A stretch of 64,000 nucleotides of DNA from Desulfobacterales bacterium (lineage in GTDB: Bacteria; Desulfobacterota; Desulfobacteria; Desulfobacterales; JANQIE01), in assembly GCA_028282295.1 (NCBI GenBank), contig JANQIE010000178.1:20843-84842 (forward strand), written 5' to 3'. The notes beneath the pieces were generated by a model. That model was not told where the DNA came from and made no database searches. It was given only the letters and a program-made list of their open reading frames with translations. Shown one piece after another: positions 9,615 to 19,607 of this stretch. The position numbers and the translations under genes are program-made. Numbering within the stretch: the stretch's first letter is position 1; every line of letters starts with the position of its first letter.

Positions 9615-9637
9615 TTAACCGATTGAACGCCGGTTAA
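9615..9637. promoter_or_regulatory. Inverted repeat upstream of sdhC, possible operator
   Basis: TTAACCG (9615-9621) and CGGTTAA (9631-9637) form a 7-bp inverted repeat with a 9-base spacer about 100 bases before sdhC. It is a candidate regulator site. The rest of the 9414-9736 leader shows no coding signal. Confidence 0.35.
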
Positions 9638-9736
9638 AATTGGAATGCGAATTGCTGATTGCATACCCCCTGGCCAACAATGCCGTTTCCCGCAGGAACA
9701 CAGGATACGGCTGAACCAACTTAAATGGAGGACATA

Positions 9737-10378
9737 ATGAACTGGGTTACCTCAACCTTTGGCTCTTCAATTGGCAAAAAGGTCTTGATGGCAGTCACCG
9801 GCCTGGCCTTTTGCGGTTTCCTGGCCGCCCACCTGGCGGGCAATCTAACGATCTACGGAGGAAAGGACGCATTTAACGCGTATGCCGAAAAACTGCACGC
9901 CTTGGGTCCGGTTTTAACGGCCGCCGAACTGGGGTTGCTGCTGTTTGCGCTGATCCATATCCTCACCGGCTTGACGTTGTTTTACCAGAACTTCAAATCC
10001 CGGCCGGTGCGCTATAAGGTGAACAAGCGTGCCGGCGGCCGGACACTCGGGTCCGGGACCATGCCCTATACCGGCTTGCTGCTGCTTTGTTTCGTGGTTT
10101 TCCATTTATTGAATTTCAGTTTTGTCGATAAAACCGGAACGACAATTTTTGCGATTGTCTCGAAGGCTTTTGCTAATCCGCTGTATGTGCTGGTGTACAT
10201 TTTCGCCATGATTGTGGCGGCGGTTCATGTCAGTCACGGGTTTTGGAGCGCCTTTCAAACCATCGGCGCCAGTCATCCCAAATACATGCCGCTTGTTAAG
10301 GGTATCGGACTCGTTTTCAGCCTGATCATTGGGATAGGGTTCGGCTTCCTGCCGATTTATATCTCATTTATCGCATAG
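9737..10378 (+). CDS. sdhC: Succinate dehydrogenase/fumarate reductase cytochrome b558 subunit
   Basis: The ATG at 9737 is preceded by GGAGG at the right spacing; an upstream in-frame ATG overlaps that Shine-Dalgarno. The 213-residue protein has five hydrophobic helices (for example VLMAVTGLAFCGFLAAHLAG and YTGLLLLCFVVFHLLNFSF), with several His residues suited to ligating two haems. This is the b558-type anchor that exchanges electrons with the quinone pool. It is the first gene of sdhCAB. Confidence 0.92.
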   Translation: MNWVTSTFGSSIGKKVLMAVTGLAFCGFLAAHLAGNLTIYGGKDAFNAYAEKLHALGPVLTAAELGLLLFALIHILTGLTLFYQNFKSRPVRYKVNKRAGGRTLGSGTMPYTGLLLLCFVVFHLLNFSFVDKTGTTIFAIVSKAFANPLYVLVYIFAMIVAAVHVSHGFWSAFQTIGASHPKYMPLVKGIGLVFSLIIGIGFGFLPIYISFIA

Positions 10379-10390
10379 AAAGGATTCGTT

Positions 10391-12300
<1,910 letters not shown>

Positions 12301-12304
<4 letters not shown>

Positions 12305-13065
12305 GCAAATCGATCAATTTAACGCTTAAAGTCTGGCGTCAGAAAGGTCCCGGCGTCAAAGGGCGTCTTGAAACCTACCATGCCGGAAATATATCCACCG
12401 ACATGTCTTTTTTGGAAATGATCGACGTCATCAACGAACAGTTGACCAAAGACGGCAAGGAACCGATCGCCTTTGACCATGATTGCCGCGAGGGCATTTG
12501 CGGTACCTGCGGCTGTGTCGTCAACGGCCGCGCCCATGGTCCCGAGGCCGGCACAACCCTGTGCCAACTGCACATGCGGCACTTTGACGACGGCGACACG
12601 GTGGTCGTGGAACCGTGGCGATCGCGCGCATTTAAGGTGATCAAGGATTTGATCGTCGATCGCAGCGCCTTTGACAAACTGATCCAGGCCGGCGGGTTTG
12701 TTTCCGTCAACACCGGCGGCGCCCAGGATGCCAACGCCATTTTGATTCCGGCCGAGGTGGCCGAGGAAGCCATGGATGCGGCCCAATGCATCGGCTGCGG
12801 CGCGTGTGTGGCCTCCTGCCCCAATGCGTCGGCCATGCTGTTCGTGGGCGCCAAGGTATCCCAACTGGCGTTGCTGCCCCAGGGCAAACCCGAGGCGGCC
12901 AAGCGGGTTAACACCATGGTTCGTACCATGGACGCCCTGGGATTCGGCAACTGCACCAATGAACGCGAATGCGAAGCCGAGTGCCCCAAGGAGATATCGA
13001 TCACCCATATCGCACGCATGAACCGCGAGTTTCTCAAAGCCGGCCTGACCGCCGGCGAGAAATAG
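12301..13065 (+). CDS. sdhB: Succinate dehydrogenase/fumarate reductase iron-sulfur subunit
   Basis: A GTG start overlaps the sdhA stop, with AAAGGAG just upstream. The 254-residue protein holds a plant-type 2Fe-2S site ([11 protein letters not shown] with a later Cys at 88) and two bacterial ferredoxin-type motifs ([24 protein letters not shown]). It passes electrons between flavin and the membrane subunit. A strong terminator follows, closing the operon. Confidence 0.95.
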
Positions 13066-13107
13066 CGCCACACACACCGGTTCACGCGTATCCTCGCCCC
13101 TATGTTG

Positions 13108-13150
13108 CCGCGACCGGATCTGCTCAAAGATCCGGCCGCGGTTTTTTTTT
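13108..13150 (+). terminator. Rho-independent terminator of sdhCAB
   Basis: A 13-bp G+C-rich stem (13108-13120 with 13129-13141, one bulge) is followed by nine T residues, 43 bases after the sdhB stop. Confidence 0.88.
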
Positions 13151-13330
13151 GGGACCTTTTCCCCTACCCCGGTACCACCGTTCAATCAATGCCGCAGACG
13201 AGCACTGCAACACGCCGCTCTATCTCACCAACCATTTGTTATTATTGAAATATCGGAACATACAATTTACCTGTTTTTTACTCAAGAAAACCGTGGCTGC
13301 GGTCGATATCCCAAATACGGAAGGCCGTAA

Positions 13331-13371
13331 GGGCTCGCGCAAAAATAATTTTACATTTTATGCCTGAGCCC
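13331..13371. repeat. Short GGGCTCGCGCAAAAATAA palindromic repeat
   Basis: This 41-base segment starts GGGCTCGCGCAAAAATAATT and ends CTGAGCCCT, so its termini pair. It is closely related to 9373-9413. The remaining sequence of 13151-13405 has no gene I can support. Confidence 0.6.
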
Positions 13372-13405
13372 TAAGCGCGCCTCAACCAAAGCAGGTTGAA
13401 TAAAA

Positions 13406-14764
13406 ATGAATTCAAGATCCAACCATCCAAAAGCCAAGATATTGTGTGTCGATGATGACCGCAATATTTTGCATCTTTATACGCGTTTTCTCGAGCAGGC
13501 GGGCTATGAGGTGCAAACCGCCCCCAACGCGTCGCAAGGCTTCGAAGCCGCGCTCGACTTCAGGCCCGACCTGATTGTCAGCGACGTGGTGATGCCGGAG
13601 GAAACTGGTTACGATTTTTGCCGCCGGGTGCGCAATCATCCGGATTTGGCCAAATGCATTTTTATTTTATCCTCCGCCCAACTCAAGGACTCCGACGATG
13701 CCATCAAGGGGCTGGATGAGGGCGCCGACGACTATCTGTACAAACCGGTGAGGCGGGCCGCATTGCTGGCCAAGATCAGAAATTTTGTCCGCATCAAGCA
13801 ACTCCAGGATTCCTTGGTGGCGACCAATCGCAAGCTGAATGAAACTGTGGGCGAATTGAAAATTTACAAAGCCGAACTTGAGCGTAAAAACGCGGAATTG
13901 AATAATGAGAAACAGATCCTGGAAAACTCGCTCAAACAGATTTCGCTCCTGGTGAAAGAGCGCGAGGCGACCAATCAGCAACTCGAGGCGCTCAACCGAA
14001 CCCGGGAAGACAATTTCCAGAGCCTGATCACCATCCTGGCAACGCTGCAGGAGGCCAAACGCCAATACCACCGCGGTCATACGGAAAAAGTTGCCGAGAT
14101 CGCCTCGTTTATCGCAACGCAATTGCAATTGGCCCCCAGTGAAGTGGAGGATATCGAAATCGCCTCCCGTTTGCATGAAATCGGCAAACTGGCCCTGCCG
14201 GATGAATTGACCATGAAAAACCCCGAAGCGTACACCGAACGCGACCGCGGGTTTTTGAGTCAACATCCGGTAAAAGGCGCCGACCTTCTGGAAAACTACG
14301 CCGGCTTTCAGAACATTGCCCGGATCATCCGGCACTATCATGAAAACATCGACGGCACCGGTATTCCGGACGGCCTGAAAGGAGAGGCCATCCCGATCGG
14401 CTCGCGCATTATCGCCCTGGCGGGTATTTTCGACAATATTGTCTACCGCAAAAAAGGCGGCACCATCGACGAGGCCTTTCAAGTGATTGAAGCCAAGGCC
14501 GGCTCCCGGTTCGATCCCCAGCTTGTTTTTTATTTGCACAAATACGCCATGGCCTATCCGCCCGACGATACGCCCAATGCCATGAAGGCCGTGAGTTTAT
14601 ACGATCTTAAGCCGGGGATGATACTTGCCGCCGGGGTGTTCTCCAAAAACGGAATGAAACTGCTGCCGTTGGACTCGGTCCTGTCGGAAGCGTCGATCGG
14701 GCAAATTGCACAGTACCATCGAACCGATCCTCTTGAAGAAATCGTCTTCATTAGAATCGATTGA
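13406..14764 (+). CDS. Response regulator with receiver, coiled coil and degenerate HD-GYP-like domain
   Basis: The 452-residue protein has an N-terminal receiver (D16-D18, phospho-acceptor D60 in LIVSDVVMP, K113), a coiled coil at about 135-200 and an HD-GYP-like domain from about 205. HD-GYP domains hydrolyse cyclic di-GMP. Here several signature residues differ: HD is HE (LHEIGKL, 257-258), GYP is GIP (DGTGIPDGLKG) and the usual Asp of the LADxxDAL motif is Gly (LAGIFDNI). Hydrolase activity may be lost or changed. It lies 14 bases before motA, which suggests control of motility. Confidence 0.88.
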   Translation: MNSRSNHPKAKILCVDDDRNILHLYTRFLEQAGYEVQTAPNASQGFEAALDFRPDLIVSDVVMPEETGYDFCRRVRNHPDLAKCIFILSSAQLKDSDDAIKGLDEGADDYLYKPVRRAALLAKIRNFVRIKQLQDSLVATNRKLNETVGELKIYKAELERKNAELNNEKQILENSLKQISLLVKEREATNQQLEALNRTREDNFQSLITILATLQEAKRQYHRGHTEKVAEIASFIATQLQLAPSEVEDIEIASRLHEIGKLALPDELTMKNPEAYTERDRGFLSQHPVKGADLLENYAGFQNIARIIRHYHENIDGTGIPDGLKGEAIPIGSRIIALAGIFDNIVYRKKGGTIDEAFQVIEAKAGSRFDPQLVFYLHKYAMAYPPDDTPNAMKAVSLYDLKPGMILAAGVFSKNGMKLLPLDSVLSEASIGQIAQYHRTDPLEEIVFIRID

Positions 14765-14778
14765 ACCGGAATGAATAA

Positions 14779-15567
14779 ATGGATTTAGCTACAATCATCG
14801 GATTTGTTTCCGGAATCGGCCTGGTTGTCGTTTCCATCCTGATGGGCAGCGGATTAGGACTGTTCGTGAATATTCCCTCAATGATGATCGTGGGGGGCGG
14901 CACCCTGGCCGCGACCATGATCAGTTATCCCATGCAGGAATTTTTAATGGTCATCGGTTTGTTTATCCGGGTGTTCATTTTCAAGATTCAGAATACCGAG
15001 GAAATCATTAAAAACCTGGTCGATATTTCCAACAAAGCGCGCAAGGGCGGCTTGCTCTCCATTGAAAGCGAACTGGGCAAGGTCAAGGACCCGTTCATGC
15101 AAAAGGCGCTTCAGATGTCCGTGGACGGCGTGCAGACCTTGGCCATTGCGGCAATCATGCAAAAAGAAATCTCCATGCTCCAAAAAACGCACAAAATCGG
15201 CTGGGAGATCTTCGGTTCCATGGGTTCTTACGCCCCGGCCTTCGGCATGGTGGGCACCCTGATCGGTCTGGTCCAGATGCTGGCCACGCTGGACGATCCG
15301 TCCACCATCGGCCCGAAAATGGCCGTGGCCATGATCACGACCTTTTACGGCGCGTTGGTCGCCAACCTGTTTTTTATTCCCATGTCGGCCAAACTCAAGC
15401 GACGTTCCGATGAAGAAACCATGAACATGAAACTGGTCTTCGAGGGGGTGGTTTCAATTCGCGAGGGCGAGCATCCACGAATCATGGAAGACAAGCTGAA
15501 CGTTTACCTTTCGGCCAACAACAACAAAGGCAAGGGCAAGGCCAAAGGCAAGGGCGGCAAAAAATAG
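14779..15567 (+). CDS. motA: Flagellar motor stator protein MotA
   Basis: The 262-residue protein has four hydrophobic helices, with the paired C-terminal ones at about 147-168 (YAPAFGMVGTLIGLVQML) and 180-200. MotA and MotB form the ion-conducting stator. The charged cytoplasmic loop lies between helices 2 and 3. The C-terminal tail is unusually rich in Lys and Gly (KGKGKAKGKGGKK). It is followed 12 bases later by motB. Confidence 0.94.
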   Translation: MDLATIIGFVSGIGLVVVSILMGSGLGLFVNIPSMMIVGGGTLAATMISYPMQEFLMVIGLFIRVFIFKIQNTEEIIKNLVDISNKARKGGLLSIESELGKVKDPFMQKALQMSVDGVQTLAIAAIMQKEISMLQKTHKIGWEIFGSMGSYAPAFGMVGTLIGLVQMLATLDDPSTIGPKMAVAMITTFYGALVANLFFIPMSAKLKRRSDEETMNMKLVFEGVVSIREGEHPRIMEDKLNVYLSANNNKGKGKAKGKGGKK

Positions 15568-15579
15568 CGCAATTTAACC

Positions 15580-16422
15580 ATGGCGGCAGAGCAATCAGCA
15601 CAAAAAAACGAAGCGGCTGAATCCGGTCAGAGCCGGGACATGGCCTTGGAGGAAGAGGTCGAGGAGAGCGGAGAGTCCGGCGGCGGTGAATGGATCATGA
15701 CTTACGCCGACCTGGTCACGCTGCTGTTCGCCTTTTTTGTCCTGCTATACTCCATGAGCAGTGTTCAGCAGGAATCTTTCAAGGAACTGGTCCAGTCATT
15801 GAAAAGCGCCCTGGGCGTGCAGCAGGTCCCGGAGGCCGGCACGCGCGAAGGGCTCACCATGGTTCAAAACCAGGAGCAGGAGCCGGACGAGGCGCCGCAG
15901 GAGAATCAGGCGGTGGACGAGGCCGGCAACATGGTGCAAAAAGAACTCGACGAGATCACCTCCGAGGTACGCGAACTGATCATGTTCAATCGTCTGGGCG
16001 GCAAGGTCAAGGTCAACCAGGACGGCGGCGGTGCCACCATCACCATCTCCGATCTGGTGCTGTTTCCCGCCGGCAATGCGTCGATGACCAACCAGGGCGT
16101 TGCCATCATGAACAAAATCACCGATATCCTCAGCCAGTTCCCGTATCACATCAAGGTGGCCGGGCATACCGACAACATCCCCATCAAAACCGCCAAATAC
16201 GCCTCAAATTGGGAACTTTCCTCCAGCCGGGCCTGCGAAGTCGTTCGGTTCTTGATCTCCGAAGGCATCGATCCTAAAATGCTGTCCGCGGAAGGTTTTG
16301 CCGAATTCAAACCGATCGCCTCCAATGAAACCGCCGCAGGCCGCGCCAAAAACCGCCGCGTGGAGATTATCTACGAGCGCAACGCCGTTGCCAGGCAAGT
16401 GAAGGAAGTTTCCAATTATTGA
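15580..16422 (+). CDS. motB: Flagellar motor stator protein MotB
   Basis: This 280-residue protein has an acidic N-terminal stretch and one membrane helix with the conserved ion-binding Asp44 (TYADLVTLLFAFFVLLYSM). A periplasmic OmpA-like peptidoglycan-binding domain follows (KVAGHTDNIPI, NWELSSSRA, NRRVEIIYE). It anchors the stator to the wall. A Glu/Gln-rich linker separates the helix from the wall-binding domain. It ends directly before the glycosyltransferase start. Confidence 0.94.
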   Translation: MAAEQSAQKNEAAESGQSRDMALEEEVEESGESGGGEWIMTYADLVTLLFAFFVLLYSMSSVQQESFKELVQSLKSALGVQQVPEAGTREGLTMVQNQEQEPDEAPQENQAVDEAGNMVQKELDEITSEVRELIMFNRLGGKVKVNQDGGGATITISDLVLFPAGNASMTNQGVAIMNKITDILSQFPYHIKVAGHTDNIPIKTAKYASNWELSSSRACEVVRFLISEGIDPKMLSAEGFAEFKPIASNETAAGRAKNRRVEIIYERNAVARQVKEVSNY

Positions 16423-16425
16423 TTG

Positions 16426-17436
16426 ATGAACGCTGACAACAATCTGTTGATATGCCACCAAGGTGCCCTGGGGGATCTGATAACTATTTTCCCGATCCTC
16501 GAATGCCTGCAAAAACACGGCGCCGTTGTGACGTTGGTATGCCAGGCCCAGTGGCGCCGTCTGCCGATGGCGTTGAAGCTTGCAAAAACTACCCTGGCAA
16601 CCGAAACAGCCTTGTTTGCCGAACTTCACGCACCAACACCCCAAACGGATCTGCCGGACCAATTGCAGACGTTCCTGAACCGGTTTGAGCGTATTTTGTG
16701 CCTCACCTTTTTCAACCGGGCGGTTGCGCGCCTGATGTCCGTTTATCCCGAAAAAGTGTTACACATCCCGCCGCGTCCGCCCGCGGCACAGCGCATTCCG
16801 GTGCTCGATTTTCTGGTCACGCGTCTTCGGGCCGCAGGTTGGCTGAATGAAATCGATCGCACGCGGATACATTCCCCGCGAACTCGCGTCGCCTCATACT
16901 GTTCGGATAACGCGGATTATAAATCCCGCGTGGTCTTGCATCCCGGCGCCGGCAGCCGTCTCAAGATGTGGCCGGTAAAACGATTTGCGGCCCTTGCGCG
17001 CTCACTGCAAGCAGACGGATTGCAACCCCTTTGGATATTCGGCCCGGCCGAAAAAAAACTGTATGAGCGATTCACCCACCGACATACAGACCAGCCCGCC
17101 CGCTTCATCACGGATGTCGAATCTCTTCTAGATCAACTTTGCCAAGCCGGCGGGTTTATCGGCAACGATTCAGGCAGCGGCCACTTGGCCGCTTATTTAG
17201 GTCAGCCGACCGTAGTTGTTTTTGGTCCCTCCGACCCCGAACGCTGGACACCCTTTGGTCCATTCGTGAAAACTGTTGCCCCGAATCCCCCCTGTGGGCC
17301 GTGCCAGGAAACACATACCGGCGATTGCCATGCGGACACCGCCGCACCTGCCTGCCTGGAAATGACGAGGTATGAAGACGTGTATCGAATTTTTCATACG
17401 CTCTACAAATCAGCGAATCGTTTAACCAACCTTTAA
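16426..17436 (+). CDS. Glycosyltransferase family 9 protein (heptosyltransferase-like)
   Basis: The 336-residue protein starts with the family signature NNLLICHQGALGDLITIFP. It carries the nucleotide-sugar-binding C-terminal half with LHPGAGSRLKMWP and GNDSGSGHLAAYLGQPTVV followed by FGPSDPERW. GT9 enzymes add heptose to lipopolysaccharide cores. A Cys-rich tail (CGPCQETHTGDCHADTAAPA) is common in the family. ATG at 16426 is four bases past the motB stop; an in-frame TTG at 16423 is less likely. The donor and acceptor are not deducible. Confidence 0.87.
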   Translation: MNADNNLLICHQGALGDLITIFPILECLQKHGAVVTLVCQAQWRRLPMALKLAKTTLATETALFAELHAPTPQTDLPDQLQTFLNRFERILCLTFFNRAVARLMSVYPEKVLHIPPRPPAAQRIPVLDFLVTRLRAAGWLNEIDRTRIHSPRTRVASYCSDNADYKSRVVLHPGAGSRLKMWPVKRFAALARSLQADGLQPLWIFGPAEKKLYERFTHRHTDQPARFITDVESLLDQLCQAGGFIGNDSGSGHLAAYLGQPTVVVFGPSDPERWTPFGPFVKTVAPNPPCGPCQETHTGDCHADTAAPACLEMTRYEDVYRIFHTLYKSANRLTNL

Positions 17437-17491
17437 CCGGCGCCTAACGACAGAATGACAAGGCCGCGCTACCGTGGCGACAATGTTACCG

Positions 17492-17525
17492 CGGATGGAC
17501 ACGGTCTGCGGATGGACACGGTCTA
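17492..17525. repeat. Two tandem 17-bp repeats
   Basis: GCGGATGGACACGGTCT occurs twice in a row. The surrounding gap, 17437-17712, contains no gene I can support. Confidence 0.7.
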
Positions 17526-17712
17526 AGGAAAGGGCCTTATAGCCTGGGAGTTTCAACTATCAAAATGAGGCCCATCCCCTATTTACAATTGAACGGATAA
17601 GCGGAAAGTTATAGTCACTTTTTTTCCGCGCGTCCCCCTGTCCATCACGTGCGGTCGCTTTGCAGATGGGATTGTCGCCGGCTAATCCGCCAGCCGTTAA
17701 CGTCATCAATTA

Positions 17713-17854
17713 GTGCCCATCCGGAAATAGTAGATTCTGGTTCCTGGCAAGGCCCGAGCATTTTTAAAACCGCAGGCATAGCGCGCTATGTCGAGGATTT
17801 TAAAAATGCGAGAACGCCGTCAGGGGCCAAAAGATGCTATTTCCGGATGGGCAC
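17713..17854. mobile_element. MITE-like palindromic element, copy 1
   Basis: The 142-bp near-palindrome begins GTGCCCATCCGGAAATAG and ends with its complement. It is flanked on both sides by CAATTA, a 6-bp target duplication (17707-17712 and 17855-17860). The centre holds CATAGCGCGCTATG followed by CGAGGATTTT. It has no coding capacity, so movement would need a transposase supplied elsewhere. It is one of four copies in the window. Confidence 0.85.
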
Positions 17855-17860
17855 CAATTA

Positions 17861-18109
17861 CGAATGCTGGATTCAAATTTGCACGTTCGCCGTAGTTCGG
17901 CTCCCACCTAAAAGGCCTTTTCAGCGATTGCGTTATATAAAATCGACTCAATTAATCTAATTGAGGATGAACATCTTCTGATGGGCCTAAACTGAAAAAA
18001 AAAGCTACATTGTGTTTTCCAGACCAGTGGATCTGTTTTTGGTAGTTCTGATTCTCGAATTTCAATCGTGTTCGACGTTGGTTATTTTCCATTATTTGCC
18101 TCGCTCTTA
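17861..18109. other. Intergenic sequence with nothing recognised
   Basis: This A+T-richer stretch between two palindromic elements shows no convincing ORF, RNA gene or motif. A short inverted repeat TTAATCTAATTGAGG-type region near 17950 is the only structure seen. Confidence 0.4.
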
Positions 18110-18286
18110 GGGCTTGCGCAAAAAAAATTCACATTTTAGGCGCCCGGATTTAGGTCAGGTTGGTTCGATCGAGGGGCCAAAGCCGCAACCATAGCGAGCT
18201 ATGGCGAGGATTTTGGGACCGAAGACCGGGCCAAAATGGCCTGAAGCCGGGATGCGTAAAATGGGAAATTATTTTTGCGCAAGCCC
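18110..18286. mobile_element. 177-bp palindromic element with GGGCTTGCGCAAAAA ends
   Basis: The ends GGGCTTGCGCAAAAA and its complement frame a 177-bp imperfect palindrome. The centre reads CCATAGCGAGCTATGG followed by CGAGGATTTT, matching the centre of the 142-bp elements although the ends differ. No clear target duplication is seen. Shorter relatives are at 9373, 13331 and 19315. Confidence 0.7.
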
Positions 18287-18339
18287 TCAGGAGCAATGCG
18301 GCCTTATAGTGCTTCAACCATTTCAACAAGGAGCCAAGA

Positions 18340-19317
18340 ATGGAAACATGCACGATTTTAGCGACCGGCAGTTATTTGCCGCATCACATTGTCCGCAATG
18401 AGGACCTGACCCAATTCCCTCCCACCACCACCAAACTAATTGCACTGAAAACCGGGGTTTTGAGCCGCCGCCAGGCCGATGCGCACCAATGCACCTCCGA
18501 CCTGGCCCTTGAAGCCGCGCAACGCTGCCTTGCCAAAAGCGATTTCCCACCGGAACGCATCCAGGGCATCATTGTTTCGACGTCTTCACCGGACCGGATG
18601 CAACCGGCCACCGCCACCGCCGTGCAGCACCGCCTGGGCGCCGTGAACGCCTTTGCCTTCGACATCAATTCCGTCTGCTCGGGCAGCGTCTACGGCATCA
18701 GCCTGGCCGACGCATTAATACTGTCAGGACGCTACGATGCCATCCTTTTAATTGCGTCTGAAGTTTATTCCAGAATATTGAACAAAAAAGATTTCTCCAC
18801 CTATCCCTACTTCGGCGACGGCGCCGGTGCGATTCTCTTTCATGCCAGCAATGCCGAAAAGGGCGTATTGCATTCGTGTTTACGGACCGACGGAAGCGGC
18901 AGGGATGTCATCTGTGTGCCGGGGGGCGGCACCATGCTGCCATTCGACCAGATTGAACGCCCCGAAGCCGCGCAGTTTCGCATGAAAGGCAAGGCGGTTT
19001 TCGAGTTTGCCGTGAGTCAGGGGACGGCCGTCATCCGCCAACTCGTCGAAGAGGCCGATGTCGACCTGGAAGCCATTCAAGGATTTATCTGTCATCAGGC
19101 CAACATCAACATCATTCAGGCCCTGTCCACCAACCTGGACATTGCAGTCGATAAATTCTTCGTCAATCTGGACAAGTACGGCAACACCGCCAGCGCGTCG
19201 GTCCTGATCGCCCTGGACGAAGCCATTGCCGCGGGTCATGTCGGCCCCGGTGATCTGGTGGTTACCTGCGCGTTCGGCGGGGGCTTGTCTTGGGGAGCGA
19301 ACTTGATTCGCCTTTAG
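18340..19317 (+). CDS. 3-oxoacyl-ACP synthase III-like protein (KAS III/FabH family)
   Basis: The 325-residue thiolase-fold enzyme has the Cys-His-Asn triad: C113 in SVCSGSVYG, H252 in CHQANIN and N282 in YGNTASAS. KAS III enzymes condense an acyl-CoA with malonyl-ACP. A Shine-Dalgarno AAGGAG precedes the ATG. It is followed by its own ACP and by a PHA synthase, so it probably acts in a dedicated acyl pathway rather than housekeeping fatty-acid synthesis. The stop codon overlaps a partial GGGCTTGCGCAA repeat. Confidence 0.87.
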   Translation: METCTILATGSYLPHHIVRNEDLTQFPPTTTKLIALKTGVLSRRQADAHQCTSDLALEAAQRCLAKSDFPPERIQGIIVSTSSPDRMQPATATAVQHRLGAVNAFAFDINSVCSGSVYGISLADALILSGRYDAILLIASEVYSRILNKKDFSTYPYFGDGAGAILFHASNAEKGVLHSCLRTDGSGRDVICVPGGGTMLPFDQIERPEAAQFRMKGKAVFEFAVSQGTAVIRQLVEEADVDLEAIQGFICHQANINIIQALSTNLDIAVDKFFVNLDKYGNTASASVLIALDEAIAAGHVGPGDLVVTCAFGGGLSWGANLIRL

Positions 19318-19339
19318 GGCTTGCGCAAGAATAATTTCC
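19315..19339. repeat. Partial GGGCTTGCGCAA repeat
   Basis: TAGGGCTTGCGCAAGAATAA matches one end of the 177-bp element at 18110-18286. No matching second end is seen nearby. Confidence 0.5.
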
Positions 19340-19370
19340 ATCCAACACTTCACAAATCAGGGAGGCTTAC

Positions 19371-19607
19371 ATGAACGGAGCAGTGATGACCATCAAAGAA
19401 GGATTGCAGGAAATTTTTCCGGATCTGGAAGATCTGGAAATCACCTTTGACACCACGTTGGCCGATGTTCCCGATTGGGATTCAATGGCCGCAGTCAATC
19501 TGCAAATGTATTTGCAGGATGCCTTCCAGAAAGAAATTCCGGAAGAACTGCTGGTGGGTGAAACCACCATTAATGAAATCGTCACGTTTGTCGGGAGACC
19601 AAACTAA
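19371..19607 (+). CDS. Acyl carrier protein
   Basis: The 78-residue acidic protein carries the phosphopantetheine site as DWDSMAAVNL with Ser38 (DSM rather than the usual DSL). GGGAGG lies seven bases before the ATG. It lies between a KAS III-like enzyme and a PHA synthase, so it is probably a pathway-specific carrier rather than the fatty-acid-synthesis ACP. Confidence 0.85.
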   Translation: MNGAVMTIKEGLQEIFPDLEDLEITFDTTLADVPDWDSMAAVNLQMYLQDAFQKEIPEELLVGETTINEIVTFVGRPN

